Positions 53,001 through 61,071 of a stretch of 64,000 nucleotides of DNA are shown here, piece by piece. Under the pieces are notes generated by a model. That model was not told the DNA's origin. It made no database searches and was given only the letters and a program-made list of their open reading frames with translations. This DNA is from Phycicoccus avicenniae_A (lineage in GTDB: Bacteria > Actinomycetota > Actinomycetes > Actinomycetales > Dermatophilaceae): positions 3,202 to 67,201 of the forward strand of contig NZ_JBNVZV010000025.1 in the NCBI RefSeq assembly GCF_050496545.1. The letters are read 5' to 3'. Made by a program: the position numbers and the translations under genes. The first letter of the stretch is position 1, and the number at the start of each line of letters is the position of its first letter.

Positions 53001-54800
53001 GTCGACGGCGTGCTCCAACGCTGCCGCGAGGGGGTCACCGGTAACGACGTCGAGGGCTGGCTGGCCGACCTCGCCTCCGCACGGCAGGTCATCCCGGTCC
53101 GCGTCGCCGGCGAGGACCGCTGGGCCGCCATCGAGGACGCCTCGCGCCTGCGCGACGCCCTCGGCGCCTCACTGCCTCCCGGTGTGCCACAGGCCTTCCT
53201 CGAACCGGTGGCCGACCCGCTCGGCGATCTCGTCGCCCGCTACGCGCGCACGCACGTCCCCTTCCATGCCGCCGAGGTCGCGCGGGCGTACGGCATCGGT
53301 GTGGCCGTGGCCGCGGGAGCCCTGGCGCGGCTGGTGTCGAGCGGCCGGGTCGTCGAGGGCGAGCTGCTGCCGACGGGCGGCGGGTCCACCGAGTTCTGCG
53401 ACGCCGAGGTGCTGCGGATGCTCCGCCGGCGCTCGCTCGCCGCGCTGCGCGCCGAGGTCGAGCCGGTCACTCCGGACGCGTTCGGGCGCTTCGTCCTCGA
53501 GTGGCAGGGCGTCGGGGGACGGCTGCGCGGCCGGGACGGCGTGGTCCGCGTGGTCGAGCAGCTGAGCGGGGCGGTGCTGCCGGCCAGCGCGGTCGAGTCG
53601 CTCGTCCTGCCGGCCCGCGTCGCCGACTACTCCCCCGCCCTCCTCGACGAGCTGATGGCCAGCGGCGAGGTCGTGTGGTGCGGCCACGGCTCACTCCCCG
53701 GCGATGACGGCTGGGTCTCGCTGCACCTGGCCGACTCCGCGCACCTGACCCTCCCCGGCCCGGACCCGGAACGGGTGCCCGACGAGCGCGGCATCGCCCT
53801 CCTCGACACCCTCGCCGGCGGCGGGGCGCACTTCTTCCGCTCGCTCTCGGACCAGGTCGGCAGCACCGACGACGAGGAGCTGGCGACGACGCTCTGGGAC
53901 CTCGTCTGGGCGGGCCGGGTCACCGGCGACACCTTCGCGCCGGTGCGGGCGCTGCTCGCCGGCGGCCGGACGGCGCATAAGCGCTCGGCGCCTGGCCCCC
54001 GGCGGACCCGCTACGGCTCGCGCCGGGGCCCGCTCGGGGCACTGGGCTCGGCACCGTCCCGGCCCGCGCTGCCCGCCCGGTCCGGCCCGGCCCGGGTGAC
54101 CGGCCGATGGTCGCTCCTGCCCCCGGCCGAGGACGATCCCACCCTGCGCGCCCTGGCCACCGCCGAGCTCCTGCTCGACCGCTACGGCATCGTCACGCGT
54201 GGGGCCGTGGCGGCCGAGGAGGTGCCGGGCGGCTTCGCCGGCGTCTACCGCGTGCTCGGCAAGGCCGAGGAGAGCGGGCGGGTGCGGCGCGGCTACTTCG
54301 TGGAGGGTTTGGGCGCCTCGCAGTTCGGCACGTCCGGGGCCGTCGACCGGTTGCGCGCCGGGTCCGGCGGCGACACGGGGCGCCGGAGCGAGCCGGTGGC
54401 CGTCGTCCTCGCGGCCAGCGACCCCGCCAACCCGTACGGTTCGGCCCTGCCCTGGCCCGACCGCGCCGTGGAGCCGTCCGCCGGCGACGCCCCCGAGGAC
54501 AAGCGCCGCCGCCACCAGCCGGGCCGCAAGGCGGGCTCGGTCGTGGCCGTCGTCGACGGCGAGCTGGCGCTCTACGTCGAGCGCGGCGGCAAGACCCTGC
54601 TCACCTACACCGACGACCCCGACCTGCTGACCGTGGCGGCGGCGGCTCTGGCCGACGCCGTGCGCCGTGGCCACCTCGGGCGGATCACCGTCGAGAAGGC
54701 CGACGGCGGGCAGCTGCTCGGCTCGGACCACCCGGTCGTCGCAGCGCTCGAGGCGGCCGGCTTCCACCTCACCCCGCGCGGGCTGCGGATGCGGCGGTGA
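50088..54800 (+). CDS. lhr: Lhr-Core/Lhr large ATP-dependent helicase
   Basis: This is the largest gene in the window (1570 aa). It is a superfamily 2 helicase that translocates 3' to 5' and acts in DNA repair. The helicase core in the first 860 residues or so has Walker A APTGSGKTLSAF, the DEVHAIAGTKRG box and LSATVRPVEEV, and a C-terminal helicase domain with QRVGRAGHQ. The Lhr winged-helix and beta-barrel parts follow, then a long C-terminal domain. GTG 50088 and ATG 50097 are both possible starts. A basic low-complexity linker (ARRTAHKRSAPGPRRTRYGS, about residue 1290-1310) divides the last two domains. It is followed after six bases by nei, the same pairing as in mycobacteria. Confidence 0.93.
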   Translation: MSSMDADVLDRFSPATAAWFRGSFSAPTTAQAGAWEAISSGHHALVVAPTGSGKTLSAFLWALDRLAAEPVPEERLKRCRVLYVSPMKALAVDVERNLRSPLVGIRHAATRLGLPEPDISVAVRSGDTPADERRAFARAPSDVLITTPESLFLIMTSAAREALAGVETVILDEVHAIAGTKRGAHLALTLERLDALLERPAQRIGLSATVRPVEEVARFLAGGRPVDVVQPPSTKEWDLKVVVPVPDMAELGQPTGDLAGAASGQEQRASIWPHVEERIVDLVADHTSTLVFSNSRRLAERLTTRLNEIWEERVEAAEGAESVEVDGAAPRPAVLKGAPAQVMAQSGQSSGAPPVLARAHHGSVSKEQRGQIEEELKSGRLPAVVATSSLELGIDMGAVDLVVQVESPPSVASGLQRVGRAGHQVGAVSRGVLFPKFRGDLVQTAVVVERMLAGEIEALHVPSTPLDVLAQQVVAMCALDEWTVEEVLALARRAAPYSTLTRPVLESVLDMLAGKYPSEDFAELRARITWDRLSDTLTGRRGAQRLAVTSGGTIPDRGLYAVFLATGEGPGRRVGELDEEMVYESRVGDLFTLGTSTWRIEDITHDRVLVTPAPGLPGRLPFWKGDSLGRPAELGRAVGAFVREVDALSPTKARERVMAAGLDEWAADNLLTYLREQREATGHVPDDRTVVVERFRDELGDWRIAVHSPFGAQVHAPWALALSARMRDRFGVDVQAMHGDDGIVLRLPDLEWDDVDGIDRRSVGRELLDLVTIDPDDVRGLVTDEIGGSALFASRFRECAARALLLPRRRPDRRQPLWQQRQRASQLLEVASRFPTFPIVLEAVRECVQDVFDVPGLVDLMRDVAGRKVTVVDVESSTPSPFAKSLLFGYVAQFLYEGDSPLAERRAAALALDPSLLAELLGGSEGLALRDLLDAEQVARTESELQRLTPERAARDADDVLDLMRVLGPLPVDGVLQRCREGVTGNDVEGWLADLASARQVIPVRVAGEDRWAAIEDASRLRDALGASLPPGVPQAFLEPVADPLGDLVARYARTHVPFHAAEVARAYGIGVAVAAGALARLVSSGRVVEGELLPTGGGSTEFCDAEVLRMLRRRSLAALRAEVEPVTPDAFGRFVLEWQGVGGRLRGRDGVVRVVEQLSGAVLPASAVESLVLPARVADYSPALLDELMASGEVVWCGHGSLPGDDGWVSLHLADSAHLTLPGPDPERVPDERGIALLDTLAGGGAHFFRSLSDQVGSTDDEELATTLWDLVWAGRVTGDTFAPVRALLAGGRTAHKRSAPGPRRTRYGSRRGPLGALGSAPSRPALPARSGPARVTGRWSLLPPAEDDPTLRALATAELLLDRYGIVTRGAVAAEEVPGGFAGVYRVLGKAEESGRVRRGYFVEGLGASQFGTSGAVDRLRAGSGGDTGRRSEPVAVVLAASDPANPYGSALPWPDRAVEPSAGDAPEDKRRRHQPGRKAGSVVAVVDGELALYVERGGKTLLTYTDDPDLLTVAAAALADAVRRGHLGRITVEKADGGQLLGSDHPVVAALEAAGFHLTPRGLRMRR

Positions 54801-54806
54801 CCGCGC

Positions 54807-55691
54807 GTGCCCGAGGGTGACACCGTCCACCGCACGGCCGCCCGGCTGCACGCGGCCCTGGCCGGCCGGGTCGTCACGCACGCCGAGCTGCGCTGGCCGT
54901 CGGTGCCCGACGTCGACCTGCGCGGCTCGACCACGCTCGAGGTGGTCGCCCGGGGCAAGCACGTCCTGCACCGCTTCGACACCGGGGCCACGCTCCACAC
55001 GCACCTGCGGATGGAGGGCCAGTGGCGCGTCGAGCACCCGGGGCCGCGCACCGAGCGACGGATGCGCAACCCCGACCTGCGCGCAGCCGTCCTCACCGAC
55101 GAGTGGTCCGGGCTGGGGCTGCGCCTCGGGATGCTCGACCTCGTGCCGACCGCGCGCGAGGGCGACCTCGTCGGGCACCTCGGTCCCGACGTCCTCGGCC
55201 CCGACTGGGACCCCGAGCGGGCCCGCGACGCCGTGCTCGCCCACCCGGCGACCCTCGTCGAGGCGCTGCTGGACCAGCGCACGCTGGCCGGGGTGGGCAC
55301 GTTCTGGGGCAGCGAGCTGCTCTTCATCGAGCGGCTGCACCCCTGGACGCCGGCCCGCGAGGTCGACCCCGAGCGCCTGGACCGGCTGATGGCCCGCCTG
55401 CACCGGCTGATGGCGGCCGCCGAGCGCACCGGGTGGCAGGGCAGCACCGGCATCCAGCGGGCCGGCGATGAGGCCTACGTGCACGCCCGGTCCGGCCGCC
55501 CGTGCCGGCGCTGCGGCACCACGGTGCGGGTGGCGATGGCCGGGACACCGCCGCGGGAGCGCACAATCTTCTCCTGCCCGTCGTGCCAGGGCGGGCTCGC
55601 GCCCACCGACGACGGCCGCCCGCAGCGTCCCCTCGGAAGCGGGCCGGCGAGCAGCGCGCCGCGCGGGAAGTACCGCCGCACCCGGAGCTGA
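54807..55691 (+). CDS. nei: Endonuclease VIII-type DNA glycosylase (Nei2/Fpg family)
   Basis: The 294-residue bifunctional glycosylase/AP lyase removes oxidised bases. It begins PEGDTVHRTAARL, where Pro2 is the nucleophile and Glu3 the catalytic acid. The helix-two-turn-helix lies near TLVEALLDQRTLAGVGTFWG, and the C-terminal zinc finger has CRRC followed by CPSC about 30 residues later. A 25-residue tail beyond the finger (RPQRPLGSGPASSAPRGKYR) is extra. GTG start, six bases after lhr. The two form a repair operon. Confidence 0.93.
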   Translation: MPEGDTVHRTAARLHAALAGRVVTHAELRWPSVPDVDLRGSTTLEVVARGKHVLHRFDTGATLHTHLRMEGQWRVEHPGPRTERRMRNPDLRAAVLTDEWSGLGLRLGMLDLVPTAREGDLVGHLGPDVLGPDWDPERARDAVLAHPATLVEALLDQRTLAGVGTFWGSELLFIERLHPWTPAREVDPERLDRLMARLHRLMAAAERTGWQGSTGIQRAGDEAYVHARSGRPCRRCGTTVRVAMAGTPPRERTIFSCPSCQGGLAPTDDGRPQRPLGSGPASSAPRGKYRRTRS

Positions 55692-55734
55692 GCCGCACCG
55701 CACGTCCGTCGCCCGTGCCGAACCGCGCGAGTCG

Positions 55735-55870
55735 ACCCACGGAACCCGGGCCCCATCGGTGCTGACCCACGAAGCCCGGACTTCATCGACCGTCCCGTGC
55801 CCCCCGATCCCCTGACGACGCACGGAACCCGGGCCCCGTCGGGCAGCACGCCCGGAGCCCGGACGTCATC
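55735..55870. repeat. Intergenic tandem repeat, family 2 (four imperfect copies)
   Basis: Four related blocks of about 24 bases occur at 55735 (ACCCACGGAACCCGGGCCCC), 55765 (ACCCACGAAGCCCGGACTTC), 55818 (ACGCACGGAACCCGGGCCCC) and about 55848 (ACGCCCGGAGCCCGGACGTC). Spacing is 30 bases within each pair and 83 bases between pairs, so the unit may be a duplicated two-block element. It lies in the 354-base gap between nei and clgR. No open frame there looks real. Confidence 0.7.
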
Positions 55871-55921
55871 GCTCGCCCCACGCAGCTCGCCGGGGTCGGG
55901 TTGCTGCGCCGGCGTGTCATG

Positions 55922-55992
55922 GCACCCCGGCGGCGCGGGACCACCCCGGCGAGGCGGGGTCGCACCGGCGAGACAGGATCACCCCGGCAGGA
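55922..55992. repeat. Intergenic short-period repeat, family 3
   Basis: The motif CACCCCGGCGRG (with one CACCGGCGAG variant) recurs at about 55923, 55942, 55963 and 55980, spaced 17-21 bases. It directly follows repeat family 2 and ends about 55 bases before the clgR stop codon. The period is too irregular for a CRISPR array. Confidence 0.55.
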
Positions 55993-56045
55993 CAGCGCAG
56001 GCGGACAGCAGGGAGCGCCGGATGGCGGGGGTGGTGCGGGGTGGG

Positions 56046-56354
56046 TCAGGCCGCGGAGGCGGAGACCTCGTCGGCGGCGCGGGCCGCTCCGACGGGGAGG
56101 GTGACCGGCGCGGTGAGGGTCTCGACGCGCTCGACCCGCTCGGCGACGAGGCCGAGGAGCTCGGAGAGGGTCATACCGAGGCCGTCGCACACCGAGCCGA
56201 GGAGCTCGGAGGAGGCCTCTTTGGTGCCGCGCTCGATCTCGCTGAGGTAGCCGAGGGACACGGTGGAGGACGCCGCGACGTCGCGCAGCGTGCGGCCCTG
56301 GCCCGTGCGCACCTCGCGCAGAACCTCGCCCATCTCCTGGCGGAGCAGGATCAC
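56046..56354 (-). CDS. clgR: ClgR-type XRE-family transcriptional regulator
   Basis: ClgR activates clp protease and other stress genes in actinobacteria. The 102-residue protein has a Cro/CI helix-turn-helix (GEVLREVRTGQGRTLRDVAA, then STVSLGYLSEIERGTKEASS) and a short C-terminal tail ending in small residues (DEVSASAA) that suit recognition by ClpP-type proteolysis, as known for ClgR. The ATG overlaps the cinA stop by four bases. The order ftsK, rimO, pgsA, cinA, clgR near recA is the conserved one. Confidence 0.92.
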   Translation of the reverse strand: MILLRQEMGEVLREVRTGQGRTLRDVAASSTVSLGYLSEIERGTKEASSELLGSVCDGLGMTLSELLGLVAERVERVETLTAPVTLPVGAARAADEVSASAA

Positions 56355-56899
56355 GGGGCCTCCTCCTGTCTCGTCGGCACCCTGGTCGTGGGACCACCGT
56401 ACCCCTCCACCCCCCGGTCGGCGCGGAGGTTTCGAAGGGTCCGGTGCACCAGATCGAGGGCGGCGGCCACGCTGGCCGACCGCACGGCGGCCCGGTCTCC
56501 GCTCAACGCGTGCCGCTCGACGGCTGTTCCGGCCGGTCCGGCGACGCCGACGAAGACCGTCCCGACCGGCTGCCCGTCGGCGGGGTCCGGCCCCGCGACC
56601 CCGGTCGTCGCGACCGCGAGGTCGCTCCCCAGCAGCCGGCGCACCCCCTCGGCCATCGCCACCGCGACGTCCGGGTCGACCGCTCCCCGGGCGGCCAGCA
56701 GCCCGACGTCGACCCCGAGCACCGAGGCCTTGACGTCGGTCGCGTACGAGACGACCCCGCCGCGGACGACGGCCGAGGACCCCGGCACGTCGGTGAGCGC
56801 GGCGCAGACCAGCCCGCCCGTCAGTGACTCGGCGGTCGCGACGCCGAGGCCCAGCTCGCGGAGCAGCCCGACGACGTCCGCGGGGCCGACCTCGCTCAC
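56351..56899 (-). CDS. pncC: CinA-family nicotinamide-nucleotide amidohydrolase (C-terminal-domain form)
   Basis: The 182-residue protein is the stand-alone CinA C-terminal domain: TAESLTGGLVCAALTDVPG, YATDVKASVLGV, ATTGVAGPDPADGQPVGTVFVG. This domain deamidates nicotinamide mononucleotide, recycling the by-product of DNA ligase. The larger N-terminal half of full CinA is absent, as is normal in actinobacteria. GTG 56899 overlaps the pgsA stop and its own stop overlaps the clgR start. Confidence 0.92.
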   Translation of the reverse strand: MSEVGPADVVGLLRELGLGVATAESLTGGLVCAALTDVPGSSAVVRGGVVSYATDVKASVLGVDVGLLAARGAVDPDVAVAMAEGVRRLLGSDLAVATTGVAGPDPADGQPVGTVFVGVAGPAGTAVERHALSGDRAAVRSASVAAALDLVHRTLRNLRADRGVEGYGGPTTRVPTRQEEAP

Positions 56900-57657
56900 G
56901 GCGTCGTCCGGTCCGTCCGGCGCGCGCCCTGCTCGGCCCGCGCGGCGCGCTCGGCCCGCTTGCGCAGCGCCCGCTCGCTGGTGCGCCGCAGCCGCAGCGC
57001 CTGGACGAGGTAGTCCACCCCGGTGACCACCGTGACGACCACCGCGGCCCCCAGCAGCGACCACGAGAGGGCGTCCCAGAAGCCGGGCACGGGAAGGGTC
57101 GAGCGCGGCCAGCAGAAGAACCCGATGCCGAAGGCCTGCAGGAGGGTCTTGACCTTGCCGCCGCGGTTGGCCGCCATCACGCCGTGCCGGATCACCCAGA
57201 AGCGCACCGCGGTGATGCCCCACTCGCGCACCAGGACGAGCACGGTGACCCACCACATCACCTCGCCGATGCTCGACAGCCCGACGAGCGCCATCGTGAC
57301 GAGCGCCTTGTCGGCGATGGGGTCGAGGACCTTGCCGAAGTTCGTCACCAGGCCGCGGCTGCGGGCGAGGTCGCCGTCGATCCGGTCGGTGACCATCGCG
57401 ACGGCGAACACCCCGAAGGCCGCCCACCGGTAGGCGGGGTCGGTGCCGCCGTGGGCCAGGAGCAGCCACCCGAACACCGGCACCAGCACCAGCCGGAACA
57501 CGGTGAGGTAGTTGGCGATGTTCCAGGCGCTCGGGCCGGTCTCGGGGACGGCCGGGCTCGCGGGGTCGATGCCGACCCGGTACGGGTCGCTCATCCGCCC
57601 GTCGGCGAGCGGGCCCGGGCGCACGGGGCGGGGCGGGCGCGCGGTGGGCTCGCTCAT
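56896..57657 (-). CDS. pgsA: CDP-alcohol phosphatidyltransferase, PgsA-type
   Basis: It makes phosphatidylglycerol phosphate from CDP-diacylglycerol and glycerol-3-phosphate. The 253-residue membrane protein contains the signature D-x2-D-G-x2-A-R-x8-G-x3-D-x3-D, seen as DRIDGDLARSRG followed by NFGKVLDPIADKA. About five helices are predicted. The N-terminal 40 residues are Pro-rich and cytoplasmic, and the C-terminal tail (RRTSERALRKRAERAARAEQ) is very basic. ATG 57657 overlaps the rimO stop. The related cardiolipin or inositol synthases cannot be fully excluded, but this gene place is that of pgsA. Confidence 0.92.
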   Translation of the reverse strand: MSEPTARPPRPVRPGPLADGRMSDPYRVGIDPASPAVPETGPSAWNIANYLTVFRLVLVPVFGWLLLAHGGTDPAYRWAAFGVFAVAMVTDRIDGDLARSRGLVTNFGKVLDPIADKALVTMALVGLSSIGEVMWWVTVLVLVREWGITAVRFWVIRHGVMAANRGGKVKTLLQAFGIGFFCWPRSTLPVPGFWDALSWSLLGAAVVVTVVTGVDYLVQALRLRRTSERALRKRAERAARAEQGARRTDRTTP

Positions 57658-59072
57658 CGCGGCTCCACCAGCAGGTCGACCCCCTCGGCACCGACGACGA
57701 TGCCGTCGACGAAGGACCCCGGCCCGGGCACGGCGACACCGGCCGGCACCCGCACGTGGCAGACGCCGTCGACGTCCGGCCCCTGGTGGTCGGCCCGGCC
57801 GACCACCACCGCGGTGTCGTCCTCGTCGAGCTCCTCGACGAGCACGGTGACCGGCTCGCCGACGCGCTCGAGGGCGCGCTGGGCCGTCAGCTCCTCGACG
57901 AGGGCCGAGATGCGCTCGACCCGCTCGGCGACGACCTCCTCGGGCAGGTGGCCGTCGAGGGACTCGCCCTCGGTGCCGTCCTCGTCGGAGTACCCGAACA
58001 CCCCGACGACGTCGAGGCGGGCCGCGGTGAGGAAGCGCTCGAGCTCGTCGACGTCGGCCTCGGTCTCGCCGGGGAAGCCGACGATGACGTTGCTGCGGGC
58101 GCCGGCGAGCGGCTGGCGCGAGCGCACGCCCTCGAGCAGGCCGAGGAACGGCTCGGTGCCGCCGAAGCGCCGCATCCGGCGCAGCAGCGGGGTCGAGGCG
58201 TGCTGGAAGGACAGGTCGTACCAGGGCGAGACACCGGGCGTGGCGGCCATCGTCTCGAGCAGCCCGGGGCGCACCTCGGCCGGCTGGAGGTAGGACACCC
58301 GGACCCGCTCGATCCCCTCGATGCCGGTCAGCTCGGGGAGGATCGCCTCGAGGAGGGTGAGGTCGCCGAGGTCCTTGCCGTAGGACGTGGAGTTCTCGCT
58401 GACGAGGAACAGCTCGCGGACGCCCTGCCCGGCCAGCCAGCGCGCCTCGGCGAGGACATCGGTGGGACGCCGGGAGACGAACGAGCCGCGGAACATCGGG
58501 ATGGCGCAGAAGGCGCAGCGGCGGTCGCAGCCGCTCGCGATCTTCAGCGGCGCCCACGGGGCCGAGCCGAGCCGGGACCGCACCACCTCGGCGTCGTGGC
58601 CCGGGAGGGCGACGGCGTCGGAGGCCGCCGGGCGCTCGACCGGCGAGAGCGGCAGCAGCCGGCGCCGGTCGGTGGGCACGTGCGACGCCGGTCGGGCGCC
58701 GGCGAGGATGCCCTGCAGGTGCGAGGACATGTCGGCGTAGGAGTCGAAGCCGAGCACGGCGTCGGCATCGGGCAGCTCGTCGGCGAGGGTCTGCCCGTAC
58801 CGCTCGGCGAGGCAGCCCACCGCGACGACCTTCTGGGTGCGACCGGTCTCCTTGAGGTCGGCGGCCTCGAGGAGGGTGTCGATGGAGTCCTTCTTGGCCT
58901 GCTCGACGAAGCCGCAGGTGTTGACGAGCGCGACGTCGGCCTCGGCGGCGTCCTCGACGAGGGTCCAGCCGTCGGCGGCCAGGCGCCCGGCCAGCTCCTC
59001 GGAGTCGACCTCGTTGCGGGTGCAGCCGAGGGTCACGAGGGCGACGCTGCCGCGGGTCGCACTGGTGGTCAT
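57654..59072 (-). CDS. rimO: Ribosomal protein S12 methylthiotransferase
   Basis: A radical-SAM enzyme that methylthiolates an aspartate of S12. The 472-residue protein has the first cluster cysteines (TLGCTRNEVDSE, NTCGFVEQA, VGCLAERYG), the radical-SAM motif CDRRCAFCAIP and a C-terminal TRAM domain. NTCGF and CAFCAIP distinguish RimO from MiaB, the paralogue at 35164-36681. ATG 59072 is leaderless: TAGAGT (plus-strand 59080-59085) ends seven bases upstream. It starts the rimO-pgsA-pncC-clgR operon, all linked by overlaps of four bases. Confidence 0.95.
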   Translation of the reverse strand: MTTSATRGSVALVTLGCTRNEVDSEELAGRLAADGWTLVEDAAEADVALVNTCGFVEQAKKDSIDTLLEAADLKETGRTQKVVAVGCLAERYGQTLADELPDADAVLGFDSYADMSSHLQGILAGARPASHVPTDRRRLLPLSPVERPAASDAVALPGHDAEVVRSRLGSAPWAPLKIASGCDRRCAFCAIPMFRGSFVSRRPTDVLAEARWLAGQGVRELFLVSENSTSYGKDLGDLTLLEAILPELTGIEGIERVRVSYLQPAEVRPGLLETMAATPGVSPWYDLSFQHASTPLLRRMRRFGGTEPFLGLLEGVRSRQPLAGARSNVIVGFPGETEADVDELERFLTAARLDVVGVFGYSDEDGTEGESLDGHLPEEVVAERVERISALVEELTAQRALERVGEPVTVLVEELDEDDTAVVVGRADHQGPDVDGVCHVRVPAGVAVPGPGSFVDGIVVGAEGVDLLVEPR

Positions 59073-59079
59073 GGGCGCC

Positions 59080-59124
59080 ACTCTAGTTGCGGGTCGCGGA
59101 CCCTCCAGCCACCCCCGGTAGGGT
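59080..59124. promoter_or_regulatory. Divergent leaderless promoters of rimO and the dipeptidase gene
   Basis: The minus-strand -10 TAGAGT (59085-59080) lies seven bases before the rimO ATG, and the plus-strand -10 TAGGGT (59119-59124) lies six bases before the dipeptidase ATG. The whole intergenic region is only 58 bases. Confidence 0.55.
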
Positions 59125-59130
59125 CGCGCC

Positions 59131-60324
59131 ATGCCGGACGACACCGCGGCCCGCATCCGCTCCCTCCTCGGGCGCCACCCCGTCCTCGACGGCCACAACG
59201 ACCTCCCGTGGGAGGCCCGCGAGCGCGCTGCCTACGACTGGGAGCGCCTCGACCTCGCGGCCGGGGACCTGCCGACCCACACCGACCTGCCGCGCCTGCG
59301 CGCCGGCGGGGTCGGCGCCCAGTTCTGGTCGGTGTTCGTGCCCTCCACGCTCGCCGGGGAGGCCGCCGTGACCGCCACCCTCGAGCAGGTCGACGCGGTG
59401 CACGCGATGGTCGCGCGCTGGCCCGGCGACCTCGCGCTGGCCACCACCCGCGGGGAGGTCGAGGCGGCCCTGGCGGGCGGGCGCATCGCCTCGCTCATGG
59501 GGGCCGAGGGCGGGCACAGCATCGACTCCTCGCTGGGCACGCTGCGGATGCTGTTCGCCCTCGGCGTGCGCTACCTCACGCTCACCCACAACGACAACGT
59601 CCCGTGGGCCGACTCGGCCACCGACGAGCCGGTGCTCGGCGGCCTCTCGCCGTTCGGCCACGAGGTCGTGCGCGAGATGAACCGCCTCGGGATGCTCGTC
59701 GACCTCTCCCACGTCTCCGCCGCCACGATGCGCGACGCCCTCGACACCGCCGAGGCACCCGTCGTGTTCTCGCACTCCTCGGCCCGGGCCGTCTGCGACC
59801 ACCCGCGCAACGTCCCGGACGACGTCCTCGGGCGGCTGGCCGGGAACGGCGGCGTCTGCATGGTCACTTTCGTCCCGAAGTTCGTCTCCCCCGCCGTGCG
59901 CGAGTGGGACCTCGAGGCCGCCGACGCCGCGGCGGCCGAGGGCATCTCGTCCTCGGACTTCGTCGCCTACACGGCCTTCACGGCGGCTCGCCGGGCCACC
60001 CACCCGGCACCGGCCGCGACCCTCGACGACGTCGTCGCCCACGTCGAGCACGTGCGCGAGGTGGCCGGGGTCGAGCACATCGGCCTCGGCGGCGACTACG
60101 ACGGCGTCGACGTCCAGCCCGCGGGGCTCGAGGACGTCAGTGGCTACCCGCGCCTGCTCGCCGCCCTCGCCGACCGCGGCTGGAGCGACGCCGACCTCGG
60201 GGCGCTCACGAGCGGCAACGCCCTGCGGGTGCTCGGCGAGACCGAGCGGCGGGCCGGCGAGATCGCGGCGACCCGTGGTCCGGGGCTGGCCCGCATCGAG
60301 GACCTCGACGGCGTGCCCGTCTGA
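59131..60324 (+). CDS. Membrane dipeptidase (peptidase family M19)
   Basis: This 397-residue zinc hydrolase is similar to renal dipeptidase and cleaves dipeptides, including D-amino-acid ones. Metal-site motifs are visible: LDGHNDLPW (His, Asp), MGAEGGHSID (Glu), LVDLSHVS (His), VVFSHSSAR (His) and GLGGDYDG (Asp). The protein has no signal peptide, so it is probably cytoplasmic. A leaderless promoter drives it. It faces the channel gene tail to tail with a 12-base gap. Confidence 0.92.
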   Translation: MPDDTAARIRSLLGRHPVLDGHNDLPWEARERAAYDWERLDLAAGDLPTHTDLPRLRAGGVGAQFWSVFVPSTLAGEAAVTATLEQVDAVHAMVARWPGDLALATTRGEVEAALAGGRIASLMGAEGGHSIDSSLGTLRMLFALGVRYLTLTHNDNVPWADSATDEPVLGGLSPFGHEVVREMNRLGMLVDLSHVSAATMRDALDTAEAPVVFSHSSARAVCDHPRNVPDDVLGRLAGNGGVCMVTFVPKFVSPAVREWDLEAADAAAAEGISSSDFVAYTAFTAARRATHPAPAATLDDVVAHVEHVREVAGVEHIGLGGDYDGVDVQPAGLEDVSGYPRLLAALADRGWSDADLGALTSGNALRVLGETERRAGEIAATRGPGLARIEDLDGVPV

Positions 60325-60336
60325 GGACCCACGGCG

Positions 60337-61038
60337 TCATTGGCGCGAGCGCATCACGGTCAGCGCGACGAGGCGGGAGATGACCATCGCCACGTACATG
60401 ACGCCGCCCAGCTGCTCCAGGGTGCCGATGGCCCGGGCCTGCGGCTTGATCGGGACGACGTCGGAGAGACCGACGCTCGTCAGGTTGGCGGCCGAGTAGT
60501 AGAGCAGCTCGAGGAGGCTGCGCCGGCCCGGACCCGTGAAGGAGGTGAACGAGTTCGGCCAGAACTCCTGCACCGCGAGGTAGACGTAGGCGAAGGCGAA
60601 CATCAGCACGGTGAAGCAGGCGCCGACCGCGAAGAGCTCGTCCTTGGTGACCCAGTAGTCCTCGAACATGTACGAGATGAGCGCGTACGCCGTGTAGAAG
60701 TAGAAGAGCGCCAGCGCGGTGTGGGCCAGGGCGAGCACGGTCGTGCTGTCGCTGAAGAGCGACCACAGCTCGAAGGCCGCGGCCGGCAGGGCGAGCGTCG
60801 CCGACAGCCACGTGAGGGCCGGGGTGCTGCGGACCGTGAAGACGGCGATGACGAGCGCCGAGAGGCTGAGCAGCGAGATGACCGACGGCCCGCCCTCGGC
60901 GTTCTCGAGGAACGGCAGCAGGAGGATGACGAGGACCTGCACGGCGAGCAGGAACGCCGAGGGCTGCTTGCGCAAGGTCGCCCGCCACCGGGCGCCTCGG
61001 GACGGGGGCTCGCGCAGGTCCTCCCACGTGGACGTCAT
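60337..61038 (-). CDS. Potassium-channel-like membrane protein with atypical filter
   Basis: The 233-residue protein has five or so hydrophobic segments followed by a pore loop and a last helix, resembling the ion-channel pore family (Ion_trans_2). The pore loop LLYYSAANLTSVGLSDVVP has the filter residues TSVGLSD where a potassium channel has TVGYGD, so Tyr-Gly is replaced by Leu-Ser. Ion selectivity is therefore uncertain. ATG 61038 is preceded by a leaderless -10 (TACGGT, plus-strand 61045-61050) six bases upstream; a GTG six bases earlier is possible. It lies between ftsK and the dipeptidase gene. Confidence 0.8.
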   Translation of the reverse strand: MTSTWEDLREPPSRGARWRATLRKQPSAFLLAVQVLVILLLPFLENAEGGPSVISLLSLSALVIAVFTVRSTPALTWLSATLALPAAAFELWSLFSDSTTVLALAHTALALFYFYTAYALISYMFEDYWVTKDELFAVGACFTVLMFAFAYVYLAVQEFWPNSFTSFTGPGRRSLLELLYYSAANLTSVGLSDVVPIKPQARAIGTLEQLGGVMYVAMVISRLVALTVMRSRQ

Positions 61039-61071
61039 GGGCACACCGTAGCCGTGGGCGCGGGGCGCCGG

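Noticed and set aside
55735..55992. CRISPR-like array
   Set aside because: Repeat copies are imperfect, spacing is irregular (17-83 bases), there are no unique spacers of equal length and no cas genes.
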